A DNA stretch of 64,000 bases, taken from contig JADBEO010000002.1 of NCBI GenBank assembly GCA_031316315.1, forward strand, positions 62,001 to 126,000. The letters run 5' to 3'. The notes beneath the pieces are model-generated. The model worked only from the letters and a program-made list of their open reading frames with translations, was not told where the DNA came from and did not search any database. Made by a program: the position numbers and the translations under genes. Shown here one piece after another: positions 43,711-51,793 of this stretch; position 1 is the stretch's first letter, and each line of letters starts with the position of its first letter. This DNA comes from Chelatococcus sambhunathii (lineage in GTDB: Bacteria; Pseudomonadota; Alphaproteobacteria; Rhizobiales; Methylopilaceae).

Positions 43711-46431
43711 TTGGCCGATCCTACCGATCCGACGTCGGGCGAGCCGTCCGACGTCCGCCTCGTCTCGATCGCCGACGAGATGCGGCGGTCCTATCTCGAC
43801 TACGCGATGTCGGTCATCGTATCGCGCGCGCTCCCGGACGTGCGCGACGGCCTAAAGCCGGTGCATCGACGCATCCTGTTCTCGATGAACGAGAACGGCT
43901 ATTTTCCTGATCGGCCTTACAGAAAGTCGGCCCGCGTGGTCGGCGACGTGATCGGCAAGTACCACCCGCACGGCGACCAGTCGATCTACGACGCGCTGGT
44001 GCGCATGGCGCAGCCGTTTTCGATGCGGCTGATGCTGGCGGACGGGCAGGGCAACTTCGGCTCGGTCGACGGCGATCCGCCGGCGGCGATGCGGTACACC
44101 GAGATCCGGTTGGCGAAGCCCGCGATGTCGCTGCTTGCGAACATTGACGAAGACACGGTCGATTTCCAAGACAACTACGACGGTTCCGAGAGGGAGCCGA
44201 CGGTCCTTCCGGCGCAATTCCCAAACCTGCTCGTCAACGGCGCCGGCGGTATCGCCGTCGGCATGGCGACGAACATCCCGCCGCACAATCTCGGCGAGGT
44301 CATCGACGCCTGCGTGGCGCTGATCGAGAAGCCCGAGATGGAGCTCGACGAGCTCATCGAGATCGTGCCGGGGCCGGATTTCCCGACCGCGGGCCGCATT
44401 CTCGGCCGCTCGGGCATCCGCTCCGCCTATGCGACCGGTCGAGGCTCGGTTGTCATGCGCGCCAAGGTCGAGACGGAAGAGATCCGCAAGGACCGCGAAG
44501 CGCTGATCGTCACCGAAATCCCGTATCAGGTGAACAAGGCCAAGCTCGTCGAGCACATCGCCGACATGGTCCGCGAAAAGCGGATCGAGGGCATTTCGGA
44601 CCTGCGCGACGAGAGCGACCGCCAGGGCATGCGGATCGTCATCGAGCTGAAGCGCGAGGCGGTCGCCGACATCGTGCTGAACCAGCTGTTCCGCTTTTCG
44701 GCGCTTCAGACCAGCTTCGGCTGCAACATGGTTGCGCTGACCGGCGGCAAGCCGGAGCTGATGAACCTTCGCGACATGCTGGTGGCGTTCGTCGCCTTTC
44801 GCGAGGAGGTCGTCAGCCGGCGCACCAAGTTCCGGCTCAACAAGGCGCGCGATCGCGCTCACATCTTGGTCGGCCTCGCCATCGCCGTCGCCAATATCGA
44901 CGAGGTGATCCGGCTGATTCGCACCGCGCCGGACCCGGCGACCGCGCGCGACCGCCTGATGGAGCGCGACTGGCCGGCCCGCGACGTCGAGGCGCTGATC
45001 GCGCTGATCGACGATCCGCGCCACCGCATCAACGAGGACGGCACGTACAAGCTGTCGCTCGAGCAGGCGAGGGCGATCCTCGATCTGCGCCTGCAGCGCC
45101 TGACCGCCCTCGGCCGCGACGAGATCAAGGACGAGCTCGACAAGCTGGCCGCCGAGATCGCGGATTATCTTGAGATTCTCGGCTCCCGCGAGCGCATCCA
45201 GGCGATCGTGCGGCAGGAGCTGCTGGCCGCGAAAGAGCAGTTCGCGACGCCGCGCCGGACCGAGATCCTGGAGTCCGACGCGGACTTCGAGGACGAGGAC
45301 CTTATCCAGCGCGAGGACATGGTCGTCACCTTCACCCATGGCGGCTACATCAAGCGCGTGCCGCTCGCGACATACCGGGCGCAGAACCGCGGCGGCAAGG
45401 GGCGCTCGGGCATGGCGACGCGCGACGAGGACTTCGTCTCGCGCCTGTTCGTCGCGGACACCCATACGCCGGTGCTGTTCTTCTCCTCGCTCGGCCAGGT
45501 CTACAAGCTCAAGGTCTGGAAGCTGCCGCTGTCGGCGCCCCAGGCGCGCGGCAAGGCGCTGATCAACATGCTGCCGCTCGATCCGGGCGAGCGCATCACC
45601 ACGATCATGCCGCTGGCCGAGGACGAAGCCAGCTGGGCCGATTACGACGTGATGTTCTCGACGTCCGGAGGGACCGTGAGGCGCAACAAGCTGTCGGACT
45701 TCGTCAACGTGAACCGCTCCGGCAAGATCGCGATGAAGCTCGACGAGGGCGAGAGCATCGTCGACGTCCAGATCTGCAAGGAGGACGACGACGTCCTGCT
45801 GACGACGTATCGCGGCCAGTGCATCCGCTTCCGCGTGTCGGACGTGCGCGTCTTCAAGGGGCGCGACAGCCAGGGCGTGCGCGGCATCACGCTCGCGGAC
45901 GGCGACCGGGTCATCGCCCTGTCGATCCTGCGCCACTTCGAGGCGAGCCCCGACGAACGCGTCGCCTACCTGAAGCGGGCCAACGCGGTTCGCCGAGGGC
46001 AGGGCGAGAGCGTCGCGGAAGACGCTGCGGCAGACGTCGAATCCGAGGCGGAAGTCGGCTCCGACATCGAACTTGGCGCCGAGCGCTACGCGGCGATGAG
46101 CGAGGCCGAGCAGCTGATCCTGACGCTGTCCGAGAACGGCTATGGCAAGCGGTCCTCGTCCTTCGAGTACCGGGTCACCGGCCGTGGCGGCAAGGGCATC
46201 GTCGCGATGGTCACGAACGACAGAAACGGTCCGCTGGTGGCCTCCTTCGCGGTCGAGCACTCCGACCAGATCGTGCTCGTCACCAACGCCGGTCAGACCA
46301 TCCGCTGCCCTGTGGACAACATCCGCCTGGCGGGTAGGTCGACGCAGGGCGTCATCGTCTTCGACACGGCGGAAGGCGAGCGGGTCGTCTCGGTCGACTA
46401 CATCGGCGAGGTCGAGGAGACAGAGGAATGA
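43711..46431 (+). CDS. gyrA: DNA gyrase subunit A
   Basis: GyrA cuts and reseals DNA in the type II topoisomerase gyrase. The 906-residue protein starts at TTG 43711 with the usual lead [20 protein letters not shown]. It has [20 protein letters not shown], the catalytic Tyr region near [18 protein letters not shown], and the gyrase box QNRGGKG (about residue 560), which separates it from ParC. The C-terminal domain has repeated beta-pinwheel blades and ends in an acidic tail. The quinolone region is [13 protein letters not shown], with Gln where E. coli has Ser83. Downstream is a tRNA-like gene. Confidence 0.97.
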   Translation: MADPTDPTSGEPSDVRLVSIADEMRRSYLDYAMSVIVSRALPDVRDGLKPVHRRILFSMNENGYFPDRPYRKSARVVGDVIGKYHPHGDQSIYDALVRMAQPFSMRLMLADGQGNFGSVDGDPPAAMRYTEIRLAKPAMSLLANIDEDTVDFQDNYDGSEREPTVLPAQFPNLLVNGAGGIAVGMATNIPPHNLGEVIDACVALIEKPEMELDELIEIVPGPDFPTAGRILGRSGIRSAYATGRGSVVMRAKVETEEIRKDREALIVTEIPYQVNKAKLVEHIADMVREKRIEGISDLRDESDRQGMRIVIELKREAVADIVLNQLFRFSALQTSFGCNMVALTGGKPELMNLRDMLVAFVAFREEVVSRRTKFRLNKARDRAHILVGLAIAVANIDEVIRLIRTAPDPATARDRLMERDWPARDVEALIALIDDPRHRINEDGTYKLSLEQARAILDLRLQRLTALGRDEIKDELDKLAAEIADYLEILGSRERIQAIVRQELLAAKEQFATPRRTEILESDADFEDEDLIQREDMVVTFTHGGYIKRVPLATYRAQNRGGKGRSGMATRDEDFVSRLFVADTHTPVLFFSSLGQVYKLKVWKLPLSAPQARGKALINMLPLDPGERITTIMPLAEDEASWADYDVMFSTSGGTVRRNKLSDFVNVNRSGKIAMKLDEGESIVDVQICKEDDDVLLTTYRGQCIRFRVSDVRVFKGRDSQGVRGITLADGDRVIALSILRHFEASPDERVAYLKRANAVRRGQGESVAEDAAADVESEAEVGSDIELGAERYAAMSEAEQLILTLSENGYGKRSSSFEYRVTGRGGKGIVAMVTNDRNGPLVASFAVEHSDQIVLVTNAGQTIRCPVDNIRLAGRSTQGVIVFDTAEGERVVSVDYIGEVEETEE

Positions 46432-46542
46432 CGCCGTCCGGTCCGCGAGCCGCAGGGAAGGTTCGTGAGCGGCGGGTCCGTTAACCTTACTAACTCGGTA
46501 TTGTTGCAGTCCACCGGACCGGCGTGGCAGATTCTGGACGTC

Positions 46543-46617
46543 GGCCCGGTGGGGGAATGGCTACCCAGGGGATGGGAACATCCTCACATCCTGGTTCAAA
46601 TCCAGGCTGGGCCTCCA
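46543..46617 (+). tRNA. tRNA-like gene with an 8-nt anticodon loop (possible unusual or pseudo-tRNA)
   Basis: The 75-base sequence folds like a tRNA: acceptor GGCCCGG/CTGGGCC (six Watson-Crick and one G-U pair), D-arm with GGG/CCC and loop GAATGGCTA, T-stem CCTGG/CCAGG with loop TTCAAAT, discriminator T and an encoded CCA. The anticodon arm GGGGA/TCCTC has a loop of eight bases, TGGGAACA, or six if T573 and A580 pair; canonical tRNAs have seven with U33. T73, the D-loop and the overall shape resemble tRNA-Cys, but no GCA anticodon is present. It is followed by a strong terminator, so it is probably transcribed. It may be a decayed copy or a non-canonical RNA. Confidence 0.55.
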
Positions 46618-46621
46618 AGAT

Positions 46622-46661
46622 AAAAAAGCGGCGCTCCCGGATTTCGGGACGCCGCTTTTTT
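46622..46661 (+). terminator. Strong intrinsic terminator of the tRNA-like gene
   Basis: aaaaaagcggcg and cgccgctttttt form a 12-base stem with an inner tcccg/cggga pair, and the 3' side ends in six T. Such A-tract plus T-tract terminators work in both directions. It lies five bases after the CCA end of the tRNA-like gene, which marks the end of a real transcript. Confidence 0.9.
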
Positions 46662-46732
46662 CTTTGATCTTCAGTCGAACGATCAGTCGCCCGGCCGCGC
46701 CCCACGCGGCCGGGCGTCCTCGCGCGCCTCCG

Positions 46733-46960
46733 TCACGGAGAGGGGCGGGAATCCGTGACCGGTCGCCCTTTCGGAGCGAGGGGCCAACGCTCGAGGGAGC
46801 TTTGATCGAGGGAGGTCGCCTCGGCGAACCTTCCCGCGCCCACCGCCCCCCGGCTCGGCGACGCGGTCGCGATGATCGCCAGCGCGACCGCCGCATACAG
46901 GATCAGGATTGCGGCCACCGCGCCCCTCATTCCCCCCATGCGAGACTTCGCGTCTGTCAT
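46733..46960 (-). CDS. Small membrane protein, hypothetical
   Basis: A 75-residue frame starting MTDAKSRMGGMRGAVAAILI, with one hydrophobic helix (residues 12-32, GAVAAILILYAAVALAIIAT) and a soluble tail. A strong gggagga lies 4-5 bases upstream of the ATG, which supports it. No family is recognised. It faces the tRNA-like terminator and lies divergent from coaD. Confidence 0.6.
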   Translation of the reverse strand: MTDAKSRMGGMRGAVAAILILYAAVALAIIATASPSRGAVGAGRFAEATSLDQSSLERWPLAPKGRPVTDSRPSP

Positions 46961-47146
46961 CGCGTCCTCCCTTCGTGTTGGCGCGCATCCTAGATTGGAG
47001 GGCTGAACCTAATCTGGGCCCGGCGTTCATCCGTCGTTCACGGCCTTGCGGCCGGCTAGAGGGGCCGGTAGAGACGGCGCTTCGCTCCCGGCGCGGAGCG
47101 ATCCGCCGGCCGCCGTCCCTCGCGCGGCCCTGACCCGAGGGCGCCA

Positions 47147-47644
47147 ATGCCGCGCGTCGCTTTCTACCCGGGCTCGTTCGACCCCGTGACCAACGGACAT
47201 CTCGACGTGGCGGAGCGGGCCTGTCGCCTCGCCGACAAGCTCGTCGTGGCGATCGGCGCGCATCCCGGCAAGACCCCGCTGTTTTCCCTAGAGGAGCGCC
47301 GCGAGATGCTCGACGAGACGCTCGCGCTGGTCGCGCGGAGGGCCCGCGTCGATTTCGAAGCCACCACCTTCGACGGCCTCGTCGTCGACGCGGCCCGCGC
47401 CGCCGGCTCGTCGGTCCTCGTCCGCGGCGTGCGCGACGGCGCCGATTTCGACTATGAGATGCAGATGGCCGGGATGAACGCGGAACTCGCCCCGGGGGTG
47501 ACGACCGTACTGCTGCCGCCGTCCGCCGCAGTCCGCTCGATCAGCGCCACATTTGTCCGTCAAATCGCTGCCATGGGCGGAGACGTCTCCGCCTTCGCGC
47601 CTCCGCCGGTCGTCGAGCGCTTGAACCGGCGGTTTGCCAGATGA
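47147..47644 (+). CDS. coaD: Phosphopantetheine adenylyltransferase
   Basis: CoaD adenylylates 4'-phosphopantetheine, the penultimate step of coenzyme A synthesis. The 165-residue protein begins MPRVAFYPGSFDPVTNGHLD, with the T/HxGH nucleotidyltransferase motif in TNGH. It also has LVRGVRDGADFDYEMQMAGMN and the late PPSAAVRSISATFVRQIAA. Length is normal. The cyclophilin pair follows 55 bases later on the same strand, as in many alphaproteobacteria. Confidence 0.96.
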   Translation: MPRVAFYPGSFDPVTNGHLDVAERACRLADKLVVAIGAHPGKTPLFSLEERREMLDETLALVARRARVDFEATTFDGLVVDAARAAGSSVLVRGVRDGADFDYEMQMAGMNAELAPGVTTVLLPPSAAVRSISATFVRQIAAMGGDVSAFAPPPVVERLNRRFAR

Positions 47645-47699
47645 CACTCGCCGGATAACCGGCTCAATCGCTGCCCGTCACACGCTCCAGAGGACCTTC

Positions 47700-48233
47700 A
47701 TGAAGTTGCTGCTTGCTCTGCTCGTCGCCGTTGGCCTGATGTCCGGGCCGGCGGCCGCGGCGCCGTCCGGTCCGGTCGTGGTGCTCGACACGACGAAGGG
47801 ACCGGTGAAGATCCGCCTCAGGCCGGATCTCGCGCCGAAGCATATCGAGCGGATCAAGACGCTCGTGTCGGAGAAGTTCTATGACGGGGTGCCGTTCCAC
47901 CGCGTCATCGCGGGCTTCATGGCGCAGACCGGCGATCCGACCGGAACAGGCTCTGGCGGCTCCAAATACCCGGACCTGCCCGCCGAGTTCTCGCGCGAGA
48001 GCTTCAAGCGCGGCACGGTCGGCATGGCGCGCACCGCTGATCCGAACAGCGCCAACAGCCAGTTCTTCATCTGCTTCGCGGCTGCGCCCTGGCTCGACGG
48101 CCAGTACACCGTGATCGGCGAAGTGACGGCCGGAATGGAGGTCGTCGACCAGCTGAAGAAGGGCGCCGAAGGGTCGGGGACCGTCTCACAGCCGGACAAG
48201 ATCAAGACCGTGAGGCTCGAAGGCGCGAACTGA
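47700..48233 (+). CDS. Exported peptidyl-prolyl cis-trans isomerase (cyclophilin)
   Basis: Cyclophilins catalyse proline isomerisation. From the ATG at 47700 the protein has 177 residues with a signal peptide ending GPAAAAP, so it acts in the periplasm. The core has VPFHRVIAGFMAQTGDPTGT, TVGMARTADPNSANSQFFIC and PWLDGQYTVIGEV, with the active-site HR..F, QTGD and WLDGQ motifs. An aggacc lies 6 bases before the ATG. It is followed directly by a cytoplasmic paralogue. Confidence 0.93.
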   Translation: MKLLLALLVAVGLMSGPAAAAPSGPVVVLDTTKGPVKIRLRPDLAPKHIERIKTLVSEKFYDGVPFHRVIAGFMAQTGDPTGTGSGGSKYPDLPAEFSRESFKRGTVGMARTADPNSANSQFFICFAAAPWLDGQYTVIGEVTAGMEVVDQLKKGAEGSGTVSQPDKIKTVRLEGAN

Positions 48234-48268
48234 GCGCCCGCCTCGTCCCAGTTTCCAAGGAGATTTCA

Positions 48269-48730
48269 ATGAGCGATCCCGAAAACACCCTTTTGATCGA
48301 GACCACCAAGGGGAAGGTGGTCGTCGAGATGCGTCCCGACCTCGCGCCTGGCCATGTCGCCCGCATCAAGGAACTCGCCCGAGAGGGCTTCTACGACGGC
48401 ATCGTCTTCCACCGCGTGATCGACGGCTTCATGGCGCAGACCGGCTGCCCCAACGGCACCGGCACCGGCGGCTCGGGCAAGAAGCTGAAGGCGGAGTTCT
48501 CCAAGGAGAAGCACGTGCGCGGCACCGTCTCGGCGGCCCGCGCCATGGATCCGAACTCGGCCGACAGCCAGTTCTTCATCGTGTTCGAGGATGCGCCCTG
48601 GCTCGACGGCCAGTACTCGGTGTGGGGCAAGGTCACCGAGGGGATGGAGAACGTCGACCAGATCAAGCGCGGCGAGCCCGTGCGCGATCCGGACAAGATC
48701 ATCTCCATGAAGGTCGCGGCGGACGCCTGA
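48269..48730 (+). CDS. Cytoplasmic peptidyl-prolyl cis-trans isomerase (cyclophilin)
   Basis: The 153-residue paralogue lacks a signal peptide and so is cytoplasmic. The core has IVFHRVIDGFMAQTGCPNGT, TVSAARAMDPNSADSQFFIV and PWLDGQYSVWGKV. All usual active-site motifs of PpiB are present. It sits 35 bases after the exported copy, and the pair probably arose by duplication. An aaggag element lies 9 bases upstream. A strong terminator follows. Confidence 0.94.
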   Translation: MSDPENTLLIETTKGKVVVEMRPDLAPGHVARIKELAREGFYDGIVFHRVIDGFMAQTGCPNGTGTGGSGKKLKAEFSKEKHVRGTVSAARAMDPNSADSQFFIVFEDAPWLDGQYSVWGKVTEGMENVDQIKRGEPVRDPDKIISMKVAADA

Positions 48731-48760
48731 TGTCGCCTCGACGCCTACCGTTCGTCGACG

Positions 48761-48794
48761 AATGCCCGGGCCACGGTCCGGGCATTCGGTTTTT
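48761..48794 (+). terminator. Intrinsic terminator after the cyclophilin pair
   Basis: aatgcccgg (48761-48769) and ccgggcatt (48778-48786) form a perfect 9-base stem, followed by cggttttt. This is a classical intrinsic terminator 31 bases after the cytoplasmic cyclophilin stop. Confidence 0.9.
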
Positions 48795-48800
48795 GGTTCG

Positions 48801-49253
48801 ATGCCTGACAAGCTGATCTTCGTTCTCATGGCCTTCGGGGCCGGGCTCGGCCTCGCGATCCAGGGCGCGATCAATTCCGGGCTCGCGCGCGGGCTCGGCT
48901 CGCCGATCTTCGCCGCGACCGTCTCGTTCTGGGTCGGCGGCGCGACGCTGACGGCGATCTCGCTCGCGAGCGGCGGGTTCTTCGCCGGTCTCGCTCAGGG
49001 GCGCAGCCTCGGCCTCGGCTGGTGGATCGCGGGCGGCCTGCTCGGCGCGCTGTTCGTGTCGACGATGACGATCGCGATCCCGCGCATCGGGGTCGCGGCC
49101 GTCACCGCCTTCATGATCGCGGGCCAACTGCTGTCGGCGACGATCCTGGACCATTTCGGACTGTTCGGCCTGCCCGTGCAACCGATCAGCCTGCTGCGCG
49201 TCGTCGGCGTGATGCTTCTGATTTCGGGCGCGCTGCTGGTGCGCTTCTTCTGA
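48801..49253 (+). CDS. DMT-family (DUF606/YdcZ-like) membrane protein
   Basis: From the ATG at 48801 ([20 protein letters not shown]) the protein has 150 residues and about five membrane helices, the size of half-length YdcZ/DUF606 proteins of the drug/metabolite transporter superfamily. Visible features are [37 protein letters not shown] and [20 protein letters not shown], ending in [14 protein letters not shown]. Its substrate is unknown. It starts 7 bases after a terminator and 13 bases before queA, so it may be in the queA transcript. Confidence 0.88.
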   Translation: MPDKLIFVLMAFGAGLGLAIQGAINSGLARGLGSPIFAATVSFWVGGATLTAISLASGGFFAGLAQGRSLGLGWWIAGGLLGALFVSTMTIAIPRIGVAAVTAFMIAGQLLSATILDHFGLFGLPVQPISLLRVVGVMLLISGALLVRFF

Positions 49254-49266
49254 CCGGACCTGCTCC

Positions 49267-50355
49267 TTGGACGTCTCGCTGTTCGATTTCGACCTTCCGG
49301 AGGAGCTGATCGCGCTGAGGCCCGTCAGCCCGCGCGACAGCGCGCGCCTGCTCGTCGTGCGCCCGGGCTCGGAACGCGAACTCGAGGACCGCACCGTCGC
49401 GGACCTCCCCGAACTGCTCGCGTCTGGAGACGCTCTTGTCGTCAACGCGACGCGCGTCATCCCCGCGCGCCTCTTCGGCCGCCGGAGACGGGGCGAGGCG
49501 GTCGCGCGGATCGAATGCCTGCTGCATCGGCGGCTCGACGGCGCCCGCTGGCGCGTCTTCGCCCGACCCGCCAAGAAGCTCGCGGCGGGAGACCGCGTCA
49601 GCTTCGGCGACGCGCGGGAAGGTCAGGCCTGCCTGCTCGGACGGCTCGACGCAACGGTGGCGGAGCGCGGGGCGGAGGGCGAGGTGACGCTCGCCTTCGA
49701 TCTGTCGGGTCCGGATCTCGACGCGGCGATCGCCGCAGCCGGCGACATCCCCCTGCCGCCCTACATCGCGGGACGCAGGGCGGCCGACGACGCGGACGAG
49801 CGGGACTACCAAACCATGTTCGCACGGGAGCCAGGAGCGGTCGCCGCGCCGACCGCAGGCCTGCATTTCACGCCTGCGCTGTCGCAGGCGCTCGCCGCCC
49901 GCGGCGTCGCGCGCCATGAAACGGTGCTTCATGTCGGCGCCGGCACCTTCCTTCCAGTGAAAGCGGAGGACACGGACGACCACCGCATGCACGCCGAATT
50001 CGGCGTTCTCGACGCCGAAACGGCCGAAGCGCTGAACGAGACCAAGGCCGCTGGCGGGCGCGTCGTCGCGGTGGGAACGACATCAGCCCGGTTGCTCGAG
50101 AGCGCCGTAGCGACGAGCGGGCTCATCGCGGCGTTTTCGGGCGAGACCGACATCTTCATCACTCCGGGCTTTCGGTTCAGGGCCATCGACGCGCTGATGA
50201 CCAATTTCCATCTGCCGCGGTCGACGCTGATGATGCTGATCTCGGCCTTCGCCGGCCTCGACGTGGTGAAGCGCGCCTACGCCCATGCGGTGGAGCAGCG
50301 GTACCGCTTCTACTCCTATGGCGACGCCTGCCTGTTCCTGCCGGAGCGGCGATGA
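49267..50355 (+). CDS. queA: S-adenosylmethionine:tRNA ribosyltransferase-isomerase
   Basis: QueA converts preQ1 in tRNA to epoxyqueuosine using SAM as ribosyl donor. The 362-residue protein, starting at TTG 49267 ([20 protein letters not shown]), has [37 protein letters not shown], the Asp/Glu-containing [21 protein letters not shown] and [19 protein letters not shown]. These match the family at normal length. The next gene is tgt, the preceding pathway step, with a dispersed repeat between. An upstream ATG is absent, so TTG is the best choice. Confidence 0.94.
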   Translation: MDVSLFDFDLPEELIALRPVSPRDSARLLVVRPGSERELEDRTVADLPELLASGDALVVNATRVIPARLFGRRRRGEAVARIECLLHRRLDGARWRVFARPAKKLAAGDRVSFGDAREGQACLLGRLDATVAERGAEGEVTLAFDLSGPDLDAAIAAAGDIPLPPYIAGRRAADDADERDYQTMFAREPGAVAAPTAGLHFTPALSQALAARGVARHETVLHVGAGTFLPVKAEDTDDHRMHAEFGVLDAETAEALNETKAAGGRVVAVGTTSARLLESAVATSGLIAAFSGETDIFITPGFRFRAIDALMTNFHLPRSTLMMLISAFAGLDVVKRAYAHAVEQRYRFYSYGDACLFLPERR

Positions 50356-50372
50356 GCGCGGGACAGGCCAAG

Positions 50373-50490
50373 TGCGTTTTTCGAGACGGCCCTCTCGGGC
50401 CTCCTCAGCATGAGGATCGTCGAGGATGCCAGGCGCAAGCCGCCCTCATGCTGAGGAGCGGCGCGCCAGCGCCGCGTCTCGAAGCACGCA
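50373..50490. repeat. Nested inverted-repeat element between queA and tgt
   Basis: Inner arms ctcctcagcatgag (50402-50415) and ctcatgctgaggag (50446-50459) are perfectly complementary over 14 bases. Outer arms ttcgagacg (50380-50388) and cgtctcgaa (50475-50483) also pair, and tgcgt/acgca at the very ends extend the symmetry. Elements with the ctcatgctgaggag core are widely dispersed in alphaproteobacterial genomes. It ends about 26 bases before the tgt start. Confidence 0.8.
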
Positions 50491-50515
50491 GTTGGCTCAT
50501 GCAGGCTGATCCTTC

Positions 50516-51634
50516 GTGAGCAAGATTCCATTCAACATCTCCGCGGCCGACGGCGCCGCGCGCACGGGTGAGATCGTCTTCCCCCGCGGAGAGATTCGCA
50601 CGCCCGCCTTCATGCCGGTCGGCACCGCGGCGACGGTCAAGGCGCTCACCGTCGACCAGGTCCGCCAGACCGGCGCGGACGTGGTGCTCGGCAACGTCTA
50701 TCACCTGATGCTCCGGCCGGGCGCGGAGCGGGTGGCGGCGCTCGGGGGCTTGCATCACTTCATGCGCTGGCAGCGGCCGATTCTGACCGATTCCGGCGGC
50801 TTCCAGGTCATGTCGCTGGCGGCGCTCAGGAAGCTCGACAATGACGGCGTCACCTTCCAGTCGCACATCGATGGCTCGACCCACCGGCTGACGCCCGAGC
50901 GCTCCGTCGAGATCCAGCGGCTCCTCGGCGCCGACGTCACAATGCAGCTCGACGAATGCGTCCGGCTGCCGGCGTCGCGCGACGAGGTCGAGCGCGCCAT
51001 GCGGCTGTCGCTCGACTGGGCGGAGCGCTCCAAGGCCGCGTTCGGCGACCAGGAGGGCAGGGCGCTGTTCGGCATCGTCCAGGGCGGCGATGTCGCCGAT
51101 CTTCGGCGCGGTTCCGCGCGCGGCCTCGTCGACATTGGCTTCGACGGCTACGCGGTCGGCGGTCTGGCCGTCGGCGAGCCGCAGGACGTGATGCTCGCCA
51201 TGCTCGAGGAGACCGTCCCGGAGCTTCCGGCCGATCGCCCGCGTTATCTCATGGGCGTCGGGACGCCGGACGACATCCTGAAGTCCGTCTCGCGCGGGAT
51301 CGACATGTTCGACTGCGTGATGCCGACGCGCGCCGGTCGGCACGGCCAGGCCTTCACCCGTTTCGGCAAGATCAACCTCAAGAACGCCCGTTTCGCCGAC
51401 GATCCGCGCCCGCTCGACGAGGAGAGCGACTGTCCTGCGGCGCGCGATTATTCGCGCGCCTATCTGCACCACCTCGTGAAGTGCGGAGAAATTCTCGGCA
51501 TGACGCTTTTGAGCTGGAACAACATCTCCTACTACCAGCGGCTCATGGGCGGGGCGCGAGCGGCGATCGCGGAGCGCCGCTTCGCCGCCTACGCCGCGGC
51601 CTGCGTCGAGGGTTGGGCGAAGGGACTGGACTGA
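50516..51634 (+). CDS. tgt: Queuine tRNA-ribosyltransferase
   Basis: TGT exchanges guanine 34 of tRNA for preQ1 in queuosine synthesis. The 372-residue protein starts at GTG 50516. It has the active-site Asp in [13 protein letters not shown], the substrate motif [20 protein letters not shown] and [15 protein letters not shown]. Near the C-terminus it has [19 protein letters not shown], where typical bacterial TGT has the zinc motif CxCxxC: two of the three zinc cysteines are missing (Ser and Ala). I believe the same variant occurs in other rhizobial TGTs, from memory only. It acts in the same pathway as the upstream queA. Confidence 0.93.
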   Translation: MSKIPFNISAADGAARTGEIVFPRGEIRTPAFMPVGTAATVKALTVDQVRQTGADVVLGNVYHLMLRPGAERVAALGGLHHFMRWQRPILTDSGGFQVMSLAALRKLDNDGVTFQSHIDGSTHRLTPERSVEIQRLLGADVTMQLDECVRLPASRDEVERAMRLSLDWAERSKAAFGDQEGRALFGIVQGGDVADLRRGSARGLVDIGFDGYAVGGLAVGEPQDVMLAMLEETVPELPADRPRYLMGVGTPDDILKSVSRGIDMFDCVMPTRAGRHGQAFTRFGKINLKNARFADDPRPLDEESDCPAARDYSRAYLHHLVKCGEILGMTLLSWNNISYYQRLMGGARAAIAERRFAAYAAACVEGWAKGLD

Positions 51635-51793
51635 AGAGGCCCTTCGGGCTCGTCGATTTGCGCGCGGCCGCGCGCGACGCGCAACCGAAACGAAACAGCC
51701 CGTGTTGCATCGTGAGAGAAACGACGCGATGAGCTATGGCCGGCCCCGGCCATGACGAAGCTGGCGCGGCGCGACGGAGTTGAGTGAAGGCGC

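Noticed and set aside
43852-46260. Long minus-strand frame opposite gyrA
   Set aside because: Same shadow effect from high GC third positions; no domain or ribosome binding site.
46432-46542. Promoter for the tRNA-like gene
   Set aside because: No -35/-10 pair with correct spacing was convincing; a read-through from gyrA cannot be excluded.
46543-46617. tRNA-Sec (selC) for the formate dehydrogenase cluster
   Set aside because: The anticodon would need TCA and a long variable arm with an 8-bp acceptor; here the loop is TGGGAACA, the acceptor is 7 bp and the variable loop is short.
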